Positions 1 through 9,159 of a stretch of 64,000 bases of DNA are shown in pieces. Position 1 is the stretch's first letter. Every line of letters begins with the position of its first letter. A program made the translations under genes and the position numbers. The notes under the pieces were generated by a model. That model saw nothing but the letters and a program-made list of their open reading frames with translations. It had not been told where the DNA came from and searched no databases. Source of the stretch: Saprospiraceae bacterium (lineage in GTDB: Bacteria; Bacteroidota; Bacteroidia; Chitinophagales; Saprospiraceae); contig JANQSS010000104.1 in NCBI GenBank assembly GCA_028279185.1, positions 62,001 to 126,000 of the forward strand. Direction: 5' to 3'.

Positions 1-2
1 TT

Positions 3-830
3 GACGATTCGATGGATACATACAATACCGCACATGTAGAAAAACCATCATTTCGTATTTCGCCGCCTTCCTTCGAGTTGTATGAACGTCAATTTAATCA
101 CGTTTTGCATGAAATTCATCATGGCAATACATACTTATTAAATCTCTGCTCGAGTACACGAATAAATGAAGATATTGAATTAAAAGAAATATATAATAAT
201 GTTCGAGCTAAGTACCGTTTGTACTTTAAGAATAAATTTGTCGTTTTTTCACCGGAGAGTTTTGTTAAAATTGCAGAAAATACATTGACCACGTTCCCGA
301 TGAAAGGAACGATCGATGCCACTCTCCAAAACGCGGCTGAAACTCTTCTGGCGGATGAGAAGGAAAGGGCAGAACATTATACAATTGTTGATTTATTGCG
401 AAATGATGTCGGAATTGTTTGTGATCGCGTTGAGGTAAAACGGTTTAGATACTTGGAAAAAATAGAAACATCCAACGGTCCAATCTTGCAAATGAGTTCT
501 GAAATTGCGGGAATAATATCGACCAAATACAGAAAGGCTCTAGGGGACTTATTTTATGCCTTGCTTCCTGCAGGTTCAATTACTGGGGCTCCAAAACAAA
601 AAACGATCGAAATTATTAATCGGATCGAGCAATATGATCGCGGATATTATACCGGTATTATGGTGTATTTTGATGGCAAAAATGTGGACTCAAGCGTACT
701 TATCCGGTTCATCGAAAAGCATGCAGATGGTAATTTTTATTATCGGAGTGGGGGAGGAATAACATTTCGCAGCGATGTAAAAAAGGAATATGACGAACTC
801 ATTAAAAAAGTCTATTTACCCATTTTTTGA
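3..830 (+). CDS. pabB: Aminodeoxychorismate synthase component I, 5'-truncated by window
   Basis: Chorismate-utilising enzyme that aminates chorismate to 4-amino-4-deoxychorismate for folate synthesis in the cytoplasm. The visible 270-odd residues carry the family signatures: GNTYLLNL near the start, FPMKGT (the PIKGT-type chorismate loop), IVDLLRND, and GSITGAPK followed by the RGYYTG and YRSGGGI stretches at the C-terminus. The frame is open back to base 3. The first ATG is at 12, but the family normally has about 50 more N-terminal residues, so the true start probably lies outside the window. The gene overlaps the next one (pabC-like) by 41 nt, which points to translational coupling and supports PabB rather than TrpE. 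No trpG/pabA-type amidotransferase is visible. Confidence 0.88.
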   Translation, partial: DDSMDTYNTAHVEKPSFRISPPSFELYERQFNHVLHEIHHGNTYLLNLCSSTRINEDIELKEIYNNVRAKYRLYFKNKFVVFSPESFVKIAENTLTTFPMKGTIDATLQNAAETLLADEKERAEHYTIVDLLRNDVGIVCDRVEVKRFRYLEKIETSNGPILQMSSEIAGIISTKYRKALGDLFYALLPAGSITGAPKQKTIEIINRIEQYDRGYYTGIMVYFDGKNVDSSVLIRFIEKHADGNFYYRSGGGITFRSDVKKEYDELIKKVYLPIF

Positions 831-1374
831 GACGATTCGAGTAGAGCACGGTCGGCCACATCTACTCGATTATCATCAACGCCGCATTGATCATACATTT
901 GCTTGTTGGTATCCGGGCAAAGAACCATTTAAACTGAACAATGTCATTCCAATCGACTATCCTACGCATGGACTATATCGTCTGCGTGTTGACTATAATG
1001 CGGTGGACCAAACTCAGAATTTAGCCGATTACAGAAAACGGGTCATTAATCGATTTATCCCCATTGAATGTTCTATTTCTTATGGGTTTAAATGGACAGA
1101 TAGATCGAATCTTGATTCTATAGAGGTAAAGGTGGGTAAGAACGAAATGGCACTGATGACTACGCGTGGGCGTCTACGCGAAACGCCCATTGCAAATGTT
1201 ATTGTGAAGTTCGGGGCAAACTGGTTAACACCAATGTATCCGTTCTTTCATGGTGTTATGCGGGCTTCGCTATTAGACAAGCAATTGATTCAAGTGGCGG
1301 ATATCTTCGTCGAAGATCTGGAGCGGTGTGATGACATTCGTATAATCAATGCAATGAATGGGCTTGAAGATTGA
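790..1374 (+). CDS. pabC: Class IV aminotransferase, probable aminodeoxychorismate lyase
   Basis: PLP enzyme of fold type IV, 194 residues, expected to release pyruvate from aminodeoxychorismate to give p-aminobenzoate. Visible signatures are FETIRVEHGRPHLLDYHQRR at the N-terminus (close to the 'E.i....G....l..H..R' pattern), a lysine in YGFKWTDR that is the likely Schiff-base residue, RGRLRETPIANV (the class IV 'E....N.' motif), and FHGVMRASLLD. It is shorter than E. coli PabC (about 270) but matches the short Bacteroidota form. It starts inside pabB, so the two form one translation unit. The PabC assignment rests partly on this linkage; another class IV activity is possible. Confidence 0.8.
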   Translation: MTNSLKKSIYPFFETIRVEHGRPHLLDYHQRRIDHTFACWYPGKEPFKLNNVIPIDYPTHGLYRLRVDYNAVDQTQNLADYRKRVINRFIPIECSISYGFKWTDRSNLDSIEVKVGKNEMALMTTRGRLRETPIANVIVKFGANWLTPMYPFFHGVMRASLLDKQLIQVADIFVEDLERCDDIRIINAMNGLED

Positions 1375-1419
1375 TTTTCAAAGCCGATTCAAGACCTAAA
1401 ACCCGTAATTTCGTCTATA

Positions 1420-2415
1420 ATGAAAAGACTCCTGCTTGCCGTTGGTCTCGTCTTATTGATACTACTTGTGCTGGGTTTTATAGCACCCAAGCAGTACGTG
1501 ATTGAACGATCAATTGTGATTAATGCACCCAAGACACATGTTTACGAATACATGAATTCACTGGAAGCCCTGCACGGCTGGACTGCTCCCCTGTTTAGAG
1601 ATAGTAATACAGTGGTACGCTATAGTGGAACTACAGGAACGGTCGGTGCAAGTGCAAAATGGAATGGAGGAACCGTCATTACCGAGGGACTGGAGACGAT
1701 TACTAAGGTTGTTCCGTTCAATCGTATAGAAACTGAAATAAGGCGTCTCAAGCCATGGGAATCCTTAAGTCGCGGAATTATTCTTTTGGATGGTCAGGAT
1801 GAAGAGAGTACGGTTCAATGGAGATTTGAGGGGCATAATCCATTTCCTTTCAACATTCGCCACCTGTTCACTGATATGGATAAGAACCTTGGCCCTGTGC
1901 ATGAAATGAGCCTGGCAGCATTAAAAACAAGGGCAGAATTTGAATACTTAGAGGAACGATGGGGTATTGAAGAGCTCGGTCCATCAATCAGACAGTACAC
2001 GTATAACACAGGGATTAATGGAAAAAAGGAACTGTTTGGCGCGATACTTGCACACTTTCAGAACCAGTACACCGAAAAGAAAGCGCTGGAAATAGCAAAT
2101 AGCGGTCGTATAGTCGAACTGGAATTTTGGGAAGACAGGTCGGATAGTATACCTATTAGGTATGCGTATGTAAGCCCGAATAACTTACAAATAGCTGACT
2201 TTCAATATGATACATTGAATTTTACAAGCTCGATTTCTTTAGCGGTTTCGGGCGGGCTGGGCGAATTAAAAAAGGCTCGCAATGTCATGAGCGCATATTT
2301 AGCCCTCCGAAATCTGCGATATAAACACCCAATAGAGACTATCTTTACGCGATGGGAGTTCAATGAAGAAGACTCCACAAAGTGGAGCGCCACGATACGC
2401 TATGGAATTGAGTAA
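1420..2415 (+). CDS. Membrane-anchored SRPBCC / GyrI-like domain protein
   Basis: 331 residues. One hydrophobic helix at residues 4-23 (LLLAVGLVLLILLVLGFI) is followed directly by VIERSIVINAPKTHVYEYMN, the standard opening of an SRPBCC/polyketide-cyclase fold. The second half, from about residue 170, looks like a degenerate GyrI-like effector-binding domain. The combination is a common Bacteroidota architecture with no firmly assigned reaction; ligand binding near the membrane is inference. It starts 45 bp after pabC on the same strand and could be co-transcribed, though no functional link to folate is evident. Confidence 0.7.
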   Translation: MKRLLLAVGLVLLILLVLGFIAPKQYVIERSIVINAPKTHVYEYMNSLEALHGWTAPLFRDSNTVVRYSGTTGTVGASAKWNGGTVITEGLETITKVVPFNRIETEIRRLKPWESLSRGIILLDGQDEESTVQWRFEGHNPFPFNIRHLFTDMDKNLGPVHEMSLAALKTRAEFEYLEERWGIEELGPSIRQYTYNTGINGKKELFGAILAHFQNQYTEKKALEIANSGRIVELEFWEDRSDSIPIRYAYVSPNNLQIADFQYDTLNFTSSISLAVSGGLGELKKARNVMSAYLALRNLRYKHPIETIFTRWEFNEEDSTKWSATIRYGIE

Positions 2416-2423
2416 GAGATTTA

Positions 2424-2440
2424 TTGTTAGGTTCTAACAA
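2424..2440 (+). terminator. Small hairpin just after the SRPBCC gene
   Basis: A perfect 7-bp inverted repeat (TTGTTAG / CTAACAA) with a 3-nt loop lies 8 bp after the stop codon and is followed by A/T-rich sequence containing a run of five T. It could act as a weak terminator separating the pab genes from the sigma gene. The lack of GC in the stem makes this tentative. Confidence 0.3.
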
Positions 2441-2503
2441 ATTATTATATAATTTTTGTTGACATTCATAGAATGTTTGACACTATAATTTTAGATTGAG
2501 TGA

Positions 2504-3052
2504 ATGAGTGATAATCCGCTGACAGAACAACAACAGAAGCAGGTTTCCGATCTCTACAAAGAAAATCGGGAGCGGCTTATAGGATGGCTGATAGCAAGAG
2601 GAGTGGATCCCACTGATGCGCTTGATCTTTATCAACAGTCTGTCCTTGCGGTCACAGAGCGATTGGTAAAAAACGGAATCGATTACTTTAGGAACGGCTT
2701 GTCCGCCTATCTCTTTTCCGTTATGAAATATATGTACTACTTCGAATTGAAGAAAAAAGGAAATATATCAATCGATCCATTGGATAATGAAATGGTTTTC
2801 AATCTGAAGGTGGAGATGGATGATTTTCTGAAAGAACCGGATGACCAAACGCTCAGATTGCGTCAAAAGGTTAAGCAACTCGATAAGAAGTCGTACGAGC
2901 TGCTGAGGCTGTTCTACTATGAAGGTAAGTCCATGCGAGAAATAGCAGCCGCCATGGGTTATGGGACGGAACAAGTAGCAAAAACGACGAAATATAGAAT
3001 ATTAAATAAGTTAAGAAAAATGATAAACCTCACGCAGCCCGACTCTATTTAA
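2504..3052 (+). CDS. ECF-type RNA polymerase sigma factor (first of the CHAT island)
   Basis: 182-residue sigma-70 family protein of ECF size. Region 2 is represented by VSDLYKENRERLIGWLIARG...DALDLYQQSVLAV and a helix leading to LSAYLFSVMKYMYY. Region 4 is YELLRLFYYEGKSMREIAAAMG followed by an HTH recognition helix and the basic end YRILNKLRKMI. It directs core polymerase to a small regulon in the cytoplasm. It begins 88 bp after the upstream gene, and the next gene, 49 bp downstream, encodes a membrane protein placed like an anti-sigma factor. Together they form one of two sigma/anti-sigma pairs that bracket a CHAT protease operon. Confidence 0.87.
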   Translation: MSDNPLTEQQQKQVSDLYKENRERLIGWLIARGVDPTDALDLYQQSVLAVTERLVKNGIDYFRNGLSAYLFSVMKYMYYFELKKKGNISIDPLDNEMVFNLKVEMDDFLKEPDDQTLRLRQKVKQLDKKSYELLRLFYYEGKSMREIAAAMGYGTEQVAKTTKYRILNKLRKMINLTQPDSI

Positions 3053-3101
3053 ACAATAGATGCGTGATCCCTATACCATATTGAACTAAATTCATTATGT
3101 C

Positions 3102-3767
3102 ATGAACGAAGAAAACCAACATATCGATCAGCAGTTTGAAGATCAGGTTCGTCATGCAATCACATTGGCCGAACGTGACAACATCAGGGACTTTATCAGT
3201 TCTCTGGAGCAGAATTATGCCGATGAGCAAATGCCCCCTAAGGCTGTGGTGCGACCAATGTTCAACAAAAGATTCTTTCTGGTAGCTGCTTCGCTGCTTC
3301 TTATGGCCGCAGCTATTATGACATTTCGATCGATGAAAGGGCAGTCGCCGACGCAAATAGCGGATGCATATTTTGTCCCTCATCCAAATAGTCACTTGCC
3401 CGTTGTACGAAGTAATGATGAGGTTATCACGGCAGAACAATGGGCCGTTCATCGTTATGAAGCAGAGGATTGGCCAGAAGCCTTTAAACAACTCAGCGCC
3501 TTGGAGGATCAAAATGAGCATATTCGTATTTTCATCGGTGTATCGGCGTACTTCAACGATGATATAGCAGCTGCCAAAAACGAATTTCAAGCTGTGCTAA
3601 ATATGAAGGCAGAAGAGTATCGAACGGCTCAATGGTACCTTGGTTTGATCGAATTGAAGGAAGGCAATGTTGAAAAGGCGAAGATTTATCTCCAAGAATT
3701 AGCCAGCCAACCTGCGGATAGTTCGCATCAACGAGATGCGGTTAAGGTGCTCGATGAGTTGGGGTAG
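3102..3767 (+). CDS. Single-pass membrane TPR protein, putative anti-sigma partner
   Basis: 221 residues. About 65 N-terminal, mostly acidic residues predicted to be cytoplasmic are followed by one membrane helix (about 69-84, FFLVAASLLLMAAAIMTF) and a C-terminal region with two to three TPR-like helical hairpins (AVHRYEAEDWPEAFKQL; GVSAYFNDDIAAAKNEFQ; YLGLIELKEGNVEKAKIYL). The layout of cytoplasmic N-terminus, one helix and periplasmic sensor matches Bacteroidota anti-sigma proteins, but the classical zinc-binding HxxxCxxC motif is absent. Position directly after an ECF sigma gene supports an anti-sigma or co-sensor role. TPRs in the periplasm could dock with the TPRs of the neighbouring CHAT protein; that is inference. 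Confidence 0.68.
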   Translation: MNEENQHIDQQFEDQVRHAITLAERDNIRDFISSLEQNYADEQMPPKAVVRPMFNKRFFLVAASLLLMAAAIMTFRSMKGQSPTQIADAYFVPHPNSHLPVVRSNDEVITAEQWAVHRYEAEDWPEAFKQLSALEDQNEHIRIFIGVSAYFNDDIAAAKNEFQAVLNMKAEEYRTAQWYLGLIELKEGNVEKAKIYLQELASQPADSSHQRDAVKVLDELG

Positions 3768-4043
3768 GCAGATCTCAGCAGGCAGTTCTTACTTCTCTCA
3801 TATATTGCAGACATCACTTGCCCCATTGCCAAAAGTTAAAATCCAGTTTTCAGTTCCGGGTTCCAAGTTTACCGAATGTCAATTTCAAATAAATAAAAGC
3901 CCTAATTAAGAATTAACTTCTGCAAATAGGTAATACAATAATACCAATTAGAAAATAAAGCTTACCGATTGGAAATTGTAGGCCTTGTGTTGTTTGAATA
4001 ATTTTCCAAATTCGCATAAAAATTATTAAATTTAGGAGGCAGA
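3768..4043. other. Intergenic leader upstream of the CHAT operon
   Basis: 276 bp of A/T-rich sequence without a credible ORF. The only landmark is AGGAGG at about 4035-4040, a Shine-Dalgarno-like site unusual in this window, 4-5 nt before the GTG at 4044. This length could hold the operon promoter and a target for one of the flanking sigma factors, but no TAnnTTTG match was recognised. Confidence 0.45.
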
Positions 4044-6755
4044 GTGACGATTTGCCTTGCTAAGGAAGTTGTCATCTTGAAAACGAAAGAACCTTATTGC
4101 TCATCAAAACGAATTGTTGTGCTTGAGAGGAGAACACTTGTGGGTATTTCTTTGGCCTGTATCATACGACGATCATGCTTTCCGTTTATTATTTTCCTAT
4201 TTATTAATTGTGTTTGTTTTTCTCAGGAAGAGCGTTTAGAGTCGAATCTCGATATCAACTATTCGGATAGTGAATATATCAAGCAAGTTGAGAAAAGCAT
4301 TCGAGCATTGGACTTTAGTGAGGATACTTCTAAGATTTCCACCTTTGAAATTATTCTGGATAGCATTTGGCGACATCGCTCTATTCAGAATAGGGTAAGA
4401 TTGAGATTGGCTTTTGGTATTTTTGGTAAGCGTCTGTATGATGCACGTTTTATAAATAGGTCTATACCGCAATTAGAACGTGCGAAGTACTTTATGGATA
4501 AGCCTGATAAGTATACAAGTTATTTAGAGCATGCTCTTGGTCTAGCCTACTCGATTACCGGTGATATGGATAAATCGACTGAAAATCACTTATTAAATCT
4601 GGAATATTTAAGGACTGCCAATGATTCTCGAAAGTTAGCCCGTGTTTATAATTATTTGGGGCGCAACTGCTTTTTGATCGGGGACACGCTGAGAAGTTAT
4701 GAATATTTTGAGGAGGGGTTGGTTACGGCCGAAGATGATCGAGATATATGGTTGGACATCACATTGTATTATATTGAGGCTTTGATCAAGTTTGGAGAAT
4801 TCGATCAGGCTAGAACGAAATTATTCGAGGCTTCATTCGAAGAAGATTCGGAGATTCCGCATGGTGATTATTTTGCAAATTGGGCCAGGTTTTATGAATC
4901 TTGCGGTGATCTATCTTCTGCAATTGATTGCATGGGAATTGCAATTAATGAGAAAATTAAGGAGGAAGGTTCTATGTACAACAGATACGTAGCCAAATTC
5001 TTTTTACAACTCGGCGAATTGTACCTAGCCAAGAAGGAATGTGATTTAGTGCGTTCGCACGCAATAAGAGGAATTCAGTGTATCGTACCAGAACTGGATT
5101 CGACTAAAACTCTACTTCCTGAGAAGGAAAGCATCTATTTGGAGAATACCTTCATTGATTTGTTTTACCTATACGCAAATTCTGGAATGTGCGATGCGCG
5201 GTCATCTCAGCTGACGGATGAACTGTATGAAACGTGCATGTTGGCTATTGACCACGGCTTGCATGTTAATAGGGGATTGCGGGAAACGTTCGTAATGGCA
5301 AAGTCTAAGGAAATAAACATTTCTTACCACAAGTCTCTTGTGAACACTGGCGTTGTACTGACTTATTTGAAATATGAGGAGAATCCTTCTCCGCGACTCG
5401 TGCAGAATGCCCGAAATCTTTTCGATGTATCAAAATCAATGTTATTTAATGAAAGTGCTTTGGAAAAAAGGTCATTTGCTTCTCTTACGGGGGATGAAAA
5501 AGAGAGTCTGGTGAATATGAGTCATGAAATTGATTCGCTCAACAGGTTATATGACAACAATGATATTGCCCATGTCCAGTTAAAGTATCTAATTGATTTG
5601 GAAGAAACGAGAACGAAACTTTTGAATTTCCGAAATTTCAATGAGCGTTCGAGTGAAATAAACACGCCATTTATTGAATATAATGTGGGAGGCGAGCATG
5701 TTCACGCATTATATTATTTCAATACATCACTTAAATTGATTTATTGCGGTAGAACCGATACTTTAAATAAACTAGTATCAATGTATCGGAGATATTTGAA
5801 TGAACCACCGGACGGGGTCTCATTCGAAGAGAACGAATTTAGAAATTTGTCAATCAGACTTTTCGATTTTTTATTTGGAGATATTCCGAAGCTACCCTCG
5901 TCTTTTGTAGTGATACCAGATGGCGTGATCCATAATGTGAATTTTGATGTGTTAATTCCCGATATTCAAGGAGATTACCTGTTGTTGGATCATCAGGTTG
6001 ACTACGTACACCACTCTGCTCTATTGAAAAATCCTACAACCGTCGAACATCGAGAATTACCGATGCTCTTGTGTGCACCAGTATACTTTAAAGGTGTGTC
6101 TGCTCCTGTTGTCAAAGAACGTGGAAGTTTATATCCATTGGCTCACAATAAGTCCGAATGCGAAGAAATACAGGAAATTTTGACGCACAATAATACTGAT
6201 TTTGTGATCAGACTGAGTCGGAACTGGGTCGATCAATTAAATAATTACAATTCTTTCCATTTTGCAGGACATAGCATTGTAGATGGACGAACCGCATTTT
6301 TAGCAATGACAGAAAAAGAAAATGATCGAATTTTTGCTTCAAGTATAGCGGGTATCCGTCTCGACCTTGACCTCATTACGTTGAGTGCATGTGAATCAGG
6401 TGTAGGGATGCAAATTGAAGGGGAGGGAGTCGCTAGTTTGGGCAGGGCGTTTGCAATGGCAGGTGTGGACCATGTAATTCAATCCTTGTGGTTGGCCAAT
6501 GATCAATCGACAAAAAAATTGATGGTAGAATTCTATCGCTCTCTTGCAGATAAGTATAGTTTTTCATCGGCTCTTCACCAAGCCAAGATCAACTTCCTGC
6601 GGTCAGCGAGCCCCGAGTTTAGACACCCTTATTATTGGGCAAGCTTTATCCATTATGGCATTGGTGGCGAAGAAAGAGGAAATAAGACTTTCTGGTACGT
6701 ACTGATCTTAGGGTTGTTGGTAATATTGTTGCTTTTTAAAATTAGAATGAAATGA
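4044..6755 (+). CDS. Exported TPR-CHAT protease with C-terminal membrane anchor
   Basis: 903 residues. The N-terminal hydrophobic segment FPFIIFLFINCVCFSQ ends in a signal-peptidase-like site. It is followed by about 450 residues of helical TPR-like repeats (for example DSRKLARVYNYLGRNCFLIGDTLRSYEYF) and then a CHAT caspase-like domain. The catalytic dyad is visible: His743 in FHFAGHS and Cys783 in LSACESG. It ends with a membrane helix (WYVLILGLLVILLLF) and a short basic tail, so the protease should sit on the periplasmic side. GTG 4044 is preceded by AGGAGG; GTG 4140, just before the hydrophobic core, is an alternative start. The stop overlaps the next gene by 4 nt (ATGA). CHAT proteases of this clan cleave partner proteins; the substrate here is unknown. 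Confidence 0.88.
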   Translation: MTICLAKEVVILKTKEPYCSSKRIVVLERRTLVGISLACIIRRSCFPFIIFLFINCVCFSQEERLESNLDINYSDSEYIKQVEKSIRALDFSEDTSKISTFEIILDSIWRHRSIQNRVRLRLAFGIFGKRLYDARFINRSIPQLERAKYFMDKPDKYTSYLEHALGLAYSITGDMDKSTENHLLNLEYLRTANDSRKLARVYNYLGRNCFLIGDTLRSYEYFEEGLVTAEDDRDIWLDITLYYIEALIKFGEFDQARTKLFEASFEEDSEIPHGDYFANWARFYESCGDLSSAIDCMGIAINEKIKEEGSMYNRYVAKFFLQLGELYLAKKECDLVRSHAIRGIQCIVPELDSTKTLLPEKESIYLENTFIDLFYLYANSGMCDARSSQLTDELYETCMLAIDHGLHVNRGLRETFVMAKSKEINISYHKSLVNTGVVLTYLKYEENPSPRLVQNARNLFDVSKSMLFNESALEKRSFASLTGDEKESLVNMSHEIDSLNRLYDNNDIAHVQLKYLIDLEETRTKLLNFRNFNERSSEINTPFIEYNVGGEHVHALYYFNTSLKLIYCGRTDTLNKLVSMYRRYLNEPPDGVSFEENEFRNLSIRLFDFLFGDIPKLPSSFVVIPDGVIHNVNFDVLIPDIQGDYLLLDHQVDYVHHSALLKNPTTVEHRELPMLLCAPVYFKGVSAPVVKERGSLYPLAHNKSECEEIQEILTHNNTDFVIRLSRNWVDQLNNYNSFHFAGHSIVDGRTAFLAMTEKENDRIFASSIAGIRLDLDLITLSACESGVGMQIEGEGVASLGRAFAMAGVDHVIQSLWLANDQSTKKLMVEFYRSLADKYSFSSALHQAKINFLRSASPEFRHPYYWASFIHYGIGGEERGNKTFWYVLILGLLVILLLFKIRMK

Positions 6756-8467
6756 AGAAGTACGTAGTCCTCATCGTTTTACTACATGGCTCAATCTTTG
6801 CGTTGGCTCAATGGGTGATTAATTCTAATGGTGATCTTGCGAATACAAGTGATGCTGGGATTGTCAAGATCAATAATATCAAGGCTCCGTGTGTTTCTTG
6901 TGACACGTTAGCTAATATTGATCTTTTTGCGATATTTAACGATGGAAGGCACTATAATTCCAGATATTGTGATAGTCAACAGAAACGGGCACCGAACCCA
7001 AGTCCTTACTTTAATAGTAATTGTGATAAAATTCCTGATCAACTCGATTCAATGTGGGATGCAAGACCGCGAAATTATAGAAATATTGACAATTATAAAT
7101 TGTCTGAAGGATTGAACGTGAAAGTTAAAAATTCTTCAGGTATACGGTATTTTAAAATCATTAAACAAAAGGACACCGACGACGATGATTTACCAGAACT
7201 CGAAGATGAGCCAGGAGTTTCACCAGTGGTGCCTGATGGCGAAATCCATCATACTATGCCACAAGCATCAGTTTTTAATGAACTTCTAACTGCGAGTAAT
7301 GATGTTGTTCCTGATAAAGACATCACATTGGTAATTAAGAAACCTCCGTATAATTTTCAACGATGCTCGTTATATGCCCAGCGTATTCGTCATGTAGATG
7401 ATACCAGTATGGCTGACCCAATCGACAATTTAAATATATTTAAACCACATTCGATTTTCAATCATCAATTTGTATTCGGTGCAAATAATCCCAACGAATT
7501 TATTAGGCAAGTTGGATTTGCCGAGGCTGAAATGGATGTGTACACCTATATTAATTTAATTCCTAATATAGGCGAACTCAACGATTATTTGCCATCTGAT
7601 GATGATGAAGCGAAATACTTAGTGGTTTTTGGACTAGAGTTTTGGCGAGATTCGATTGTTGAAGCTGAAATTGGATCGGCCATTGGATTTAGAGACACTA
7701 CGATAACAACTCGACGGAATGATGAAGGCCTTAGTGTTATAAGTTATATCGTGGAAGGAGTTACACTTGAAGAAGAAATCCACCATTCACATGATCCAAA
7801 TTATTTTAAAGTAAAGGATATTTATCGGGCTGTAGATAATCGTTTTTATATTGATTATGAACTATCAGTACAAAACACGGGGACAGAAGAAGCTAAAAGT
7901 GTTTTTATCTATAAGACTTTTCATCCAGACCTGGACATAAATAGCCAAGTTCAAGTTGATGAAAATATTATAGGTGGAAAAGCAGTGGTGGGAGGAAAAG
8001 AACCAGTTTCTGTGAGGCCACAATATTGGAGTGTTAAACCTCATCAGATCAAATTTGATTTTCCAAATGCTGGATTGGCGCACTGCGTTATGCACGACGG
8101 AGAAGATGCGCAAACGAAGATTGTTATTAATTATTCACTAAAATGTCCTGAGGGTTTTGACGAAGCCATGGCTTTGACATCACGCTGGTTTAATGAGGAT
8201 CATGATGATTACTTTGATAATTATACTGTTTTCGACGGTCGTGAATATCTCATTCATAGGTTTGAAGACATATCCTTAGGTGATACGGTGATTTATAACC
8301 AATCTTCAAAAAAATCCGAAGTAGTTCAATTGGGTAAGACGCTGGGAGCAATGAGAAAGCCTCCTTGTGATTTAGATATTTGGTATTGTATTAAGTGGTG
8401 CGCGTTCGGTCTTGTACTATTGTTGTTAATCTATTGGGTTTTACGTAGAAGATCTAATAATTCCTGA
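6752..8467 (+). CDS. Exported C-terminally anchored protein coupled to the CHAT protease
   Basis: 571 residues. A signal peptide (MKKYVVLIVLLHGSIFALAQ) leads into a long extracytoplasmic region containing a DUF11/Ig-like stretch near residues 365-420 (YELSVQNTGTEEAKSVFIYKTFHPDLD), an acidic linker (TDDDDLPELEDEPG) around residue 150, and about ten cysteines that could pair. It ends with one membrane helix (CAFGLVLLLLIYWVL) and RRRS. I do not recognise the family as a whole. The start overlaps the CHAT stop by 4 nt (ATGA), the strongest sign that the two are made in fixed ratio. Candidate roles are protease substrate, regulator or surface effector. The 3' end overlaps the opposing anti-sigma gene by 37 nt. 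Confidence 0.8.
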   Translation: MKKYVVLIVLLHGSIFALAQWVINSNGDLANTSDAGIVKINNIKAPCVSCDTLANIDLFAIFNDGRHYNSRYCDSQQKRAPNPSPYFNSNCDKIPDQLDSMWDARPRNYRNIDNYKLSEGLNVKVKNSSGIRYFKIIKQKDTDDDDLPELEDEPGVSPVVPDGEIHHTMPQASVFNELLTASNDVVPDKDITLVIKKPPYNFQRCSLYAQRIRHVDDTSMADPIDNLNIFKPHSIFNHQFVFGANNPNEFIRQVGFAEAEMDVYTYINLIPNIGELNDYLPSDDDEAKYLVVFGLEFWRDSIVEAEIGSAIGFRDTTITTRRNDEGLSVISYIVEGVTLEEEIHHSHDPNYFKVKDIYRAVDNRFYIDYELSVQNTGTEEAKSVFIYKTFHPDLDINSQVQVDENIIGGKAVVGGKEPVSVRPQYWSVKPHQIKFDFPNAGLAHCVMHDGEDAQTKIVINYSLKCPEGFDEAMALTSRWFNEDHDDYFDNYTVFDGREYLIHRFEDISLGDTVIYNQSSKKSEVVQLGKTLGAMRKPPCDLDIWYCIKWCAFGLVLLLLIYWVLRRRSNNS

Positions 8468-9159
8468 ATGCGAAGTCGATAGAACTTAACTACATTTGGA
8501 TGTTGGTGCTTGAGTTTGTTTAGTTCTTCAATGTCATCGATTAGATAATAAGACATGGCGTACAAATAAACCCGCCGATCGCTCAATCGAAAATCCATTG
8601 GCAACATACCCGCATATTTCAGTACGCTATCCGCCTGCATTTGCTCGAGATAGAGCTCTGCTAAATAATAATTTTTGTCATCAATGTTGAGCAAGGTTGT
8701 CGTATGAATGGAGTCAATCGTTCGCCGAACATCGTTCTGCCGCCAGCTAAATATTTTGCCCAGTCGATCCGCATCACCACGGTTTGTTGGCCATGTTGGC
8801 TCTACATATACATCCGCAAATTGTAACGGTTCTTTACCAGCGTCTTTTCGAAATAAAAAATAGGCACAACAGGCAATTAATAGCGAGGCCGCAATACCCA
8901 ACAATAAACGATAGTTCATCTTTCGGACGGGAACTGATGGCTTGCCTTCCGAGATTTGTTGGTGTACGTCGCGAAGTGCATGGAGTCCTTTTTCAAATTT
9001 AGCACGCGCGCTCAAGTGTGCTTGCATATTGCAATAGAGCTTAAATTCATCAGCAAATTCGTCATCGGTTTCAAGCCGCTGCTCAAACGAATGCCTTTCG
9101 TTCCCGGACAGATCATTATCCAGATACCGTTGAAATAATATTTGTAATTCCTCATTCAT
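8431..9159 (-). CDS. Single-pass membrane anti-sigma-like protein (second pair)
   Basis: 242 residues. The N-terminus has the anti-sigma opening pattern: LFQRYLDNDLSGNERHSFEQ, then DDEFADEFKLY. One membrane helix follows at about 84-102 (RLLLGIAASLLIACCAYFLF), and the C-terminal domain is helical with possible TPR-like turns (LAELYLEQMQADSVLKYAG). The topology predicts a cytoplasmic sigma-binding arm and a periplasmic sensor. The start overlaps the sigma gene stop by 4 nt (9156-9159), so the two are translationally coupled. Its last 37 nt overlap the end of the convergent 571-residue protein gene. No Cys/His zinc motif is seen. Confidence 0.78.
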   Translation of the reverse strand: MNEELQILFQRYLDNDLSGNERHSFEQRLETDDEFADEFKLYCNMQAHLSARAKFEKGLHALRDVHQQISEGKPSVPVRKMNYRLLLGIAASLLIACCAYFLFRKDAGKEPLQFADVYVEPTWPTNRGDADRLGKIFSWRQNDVRRTIDSIHTTTLLNIDDKNYYLAELYLEQMQADSVLKYAGMLPMDFRLSDRRVYLYAMSYYLIDDIEELNKLKHQHPNVVKFYRLRIQELLDLLRKTQ

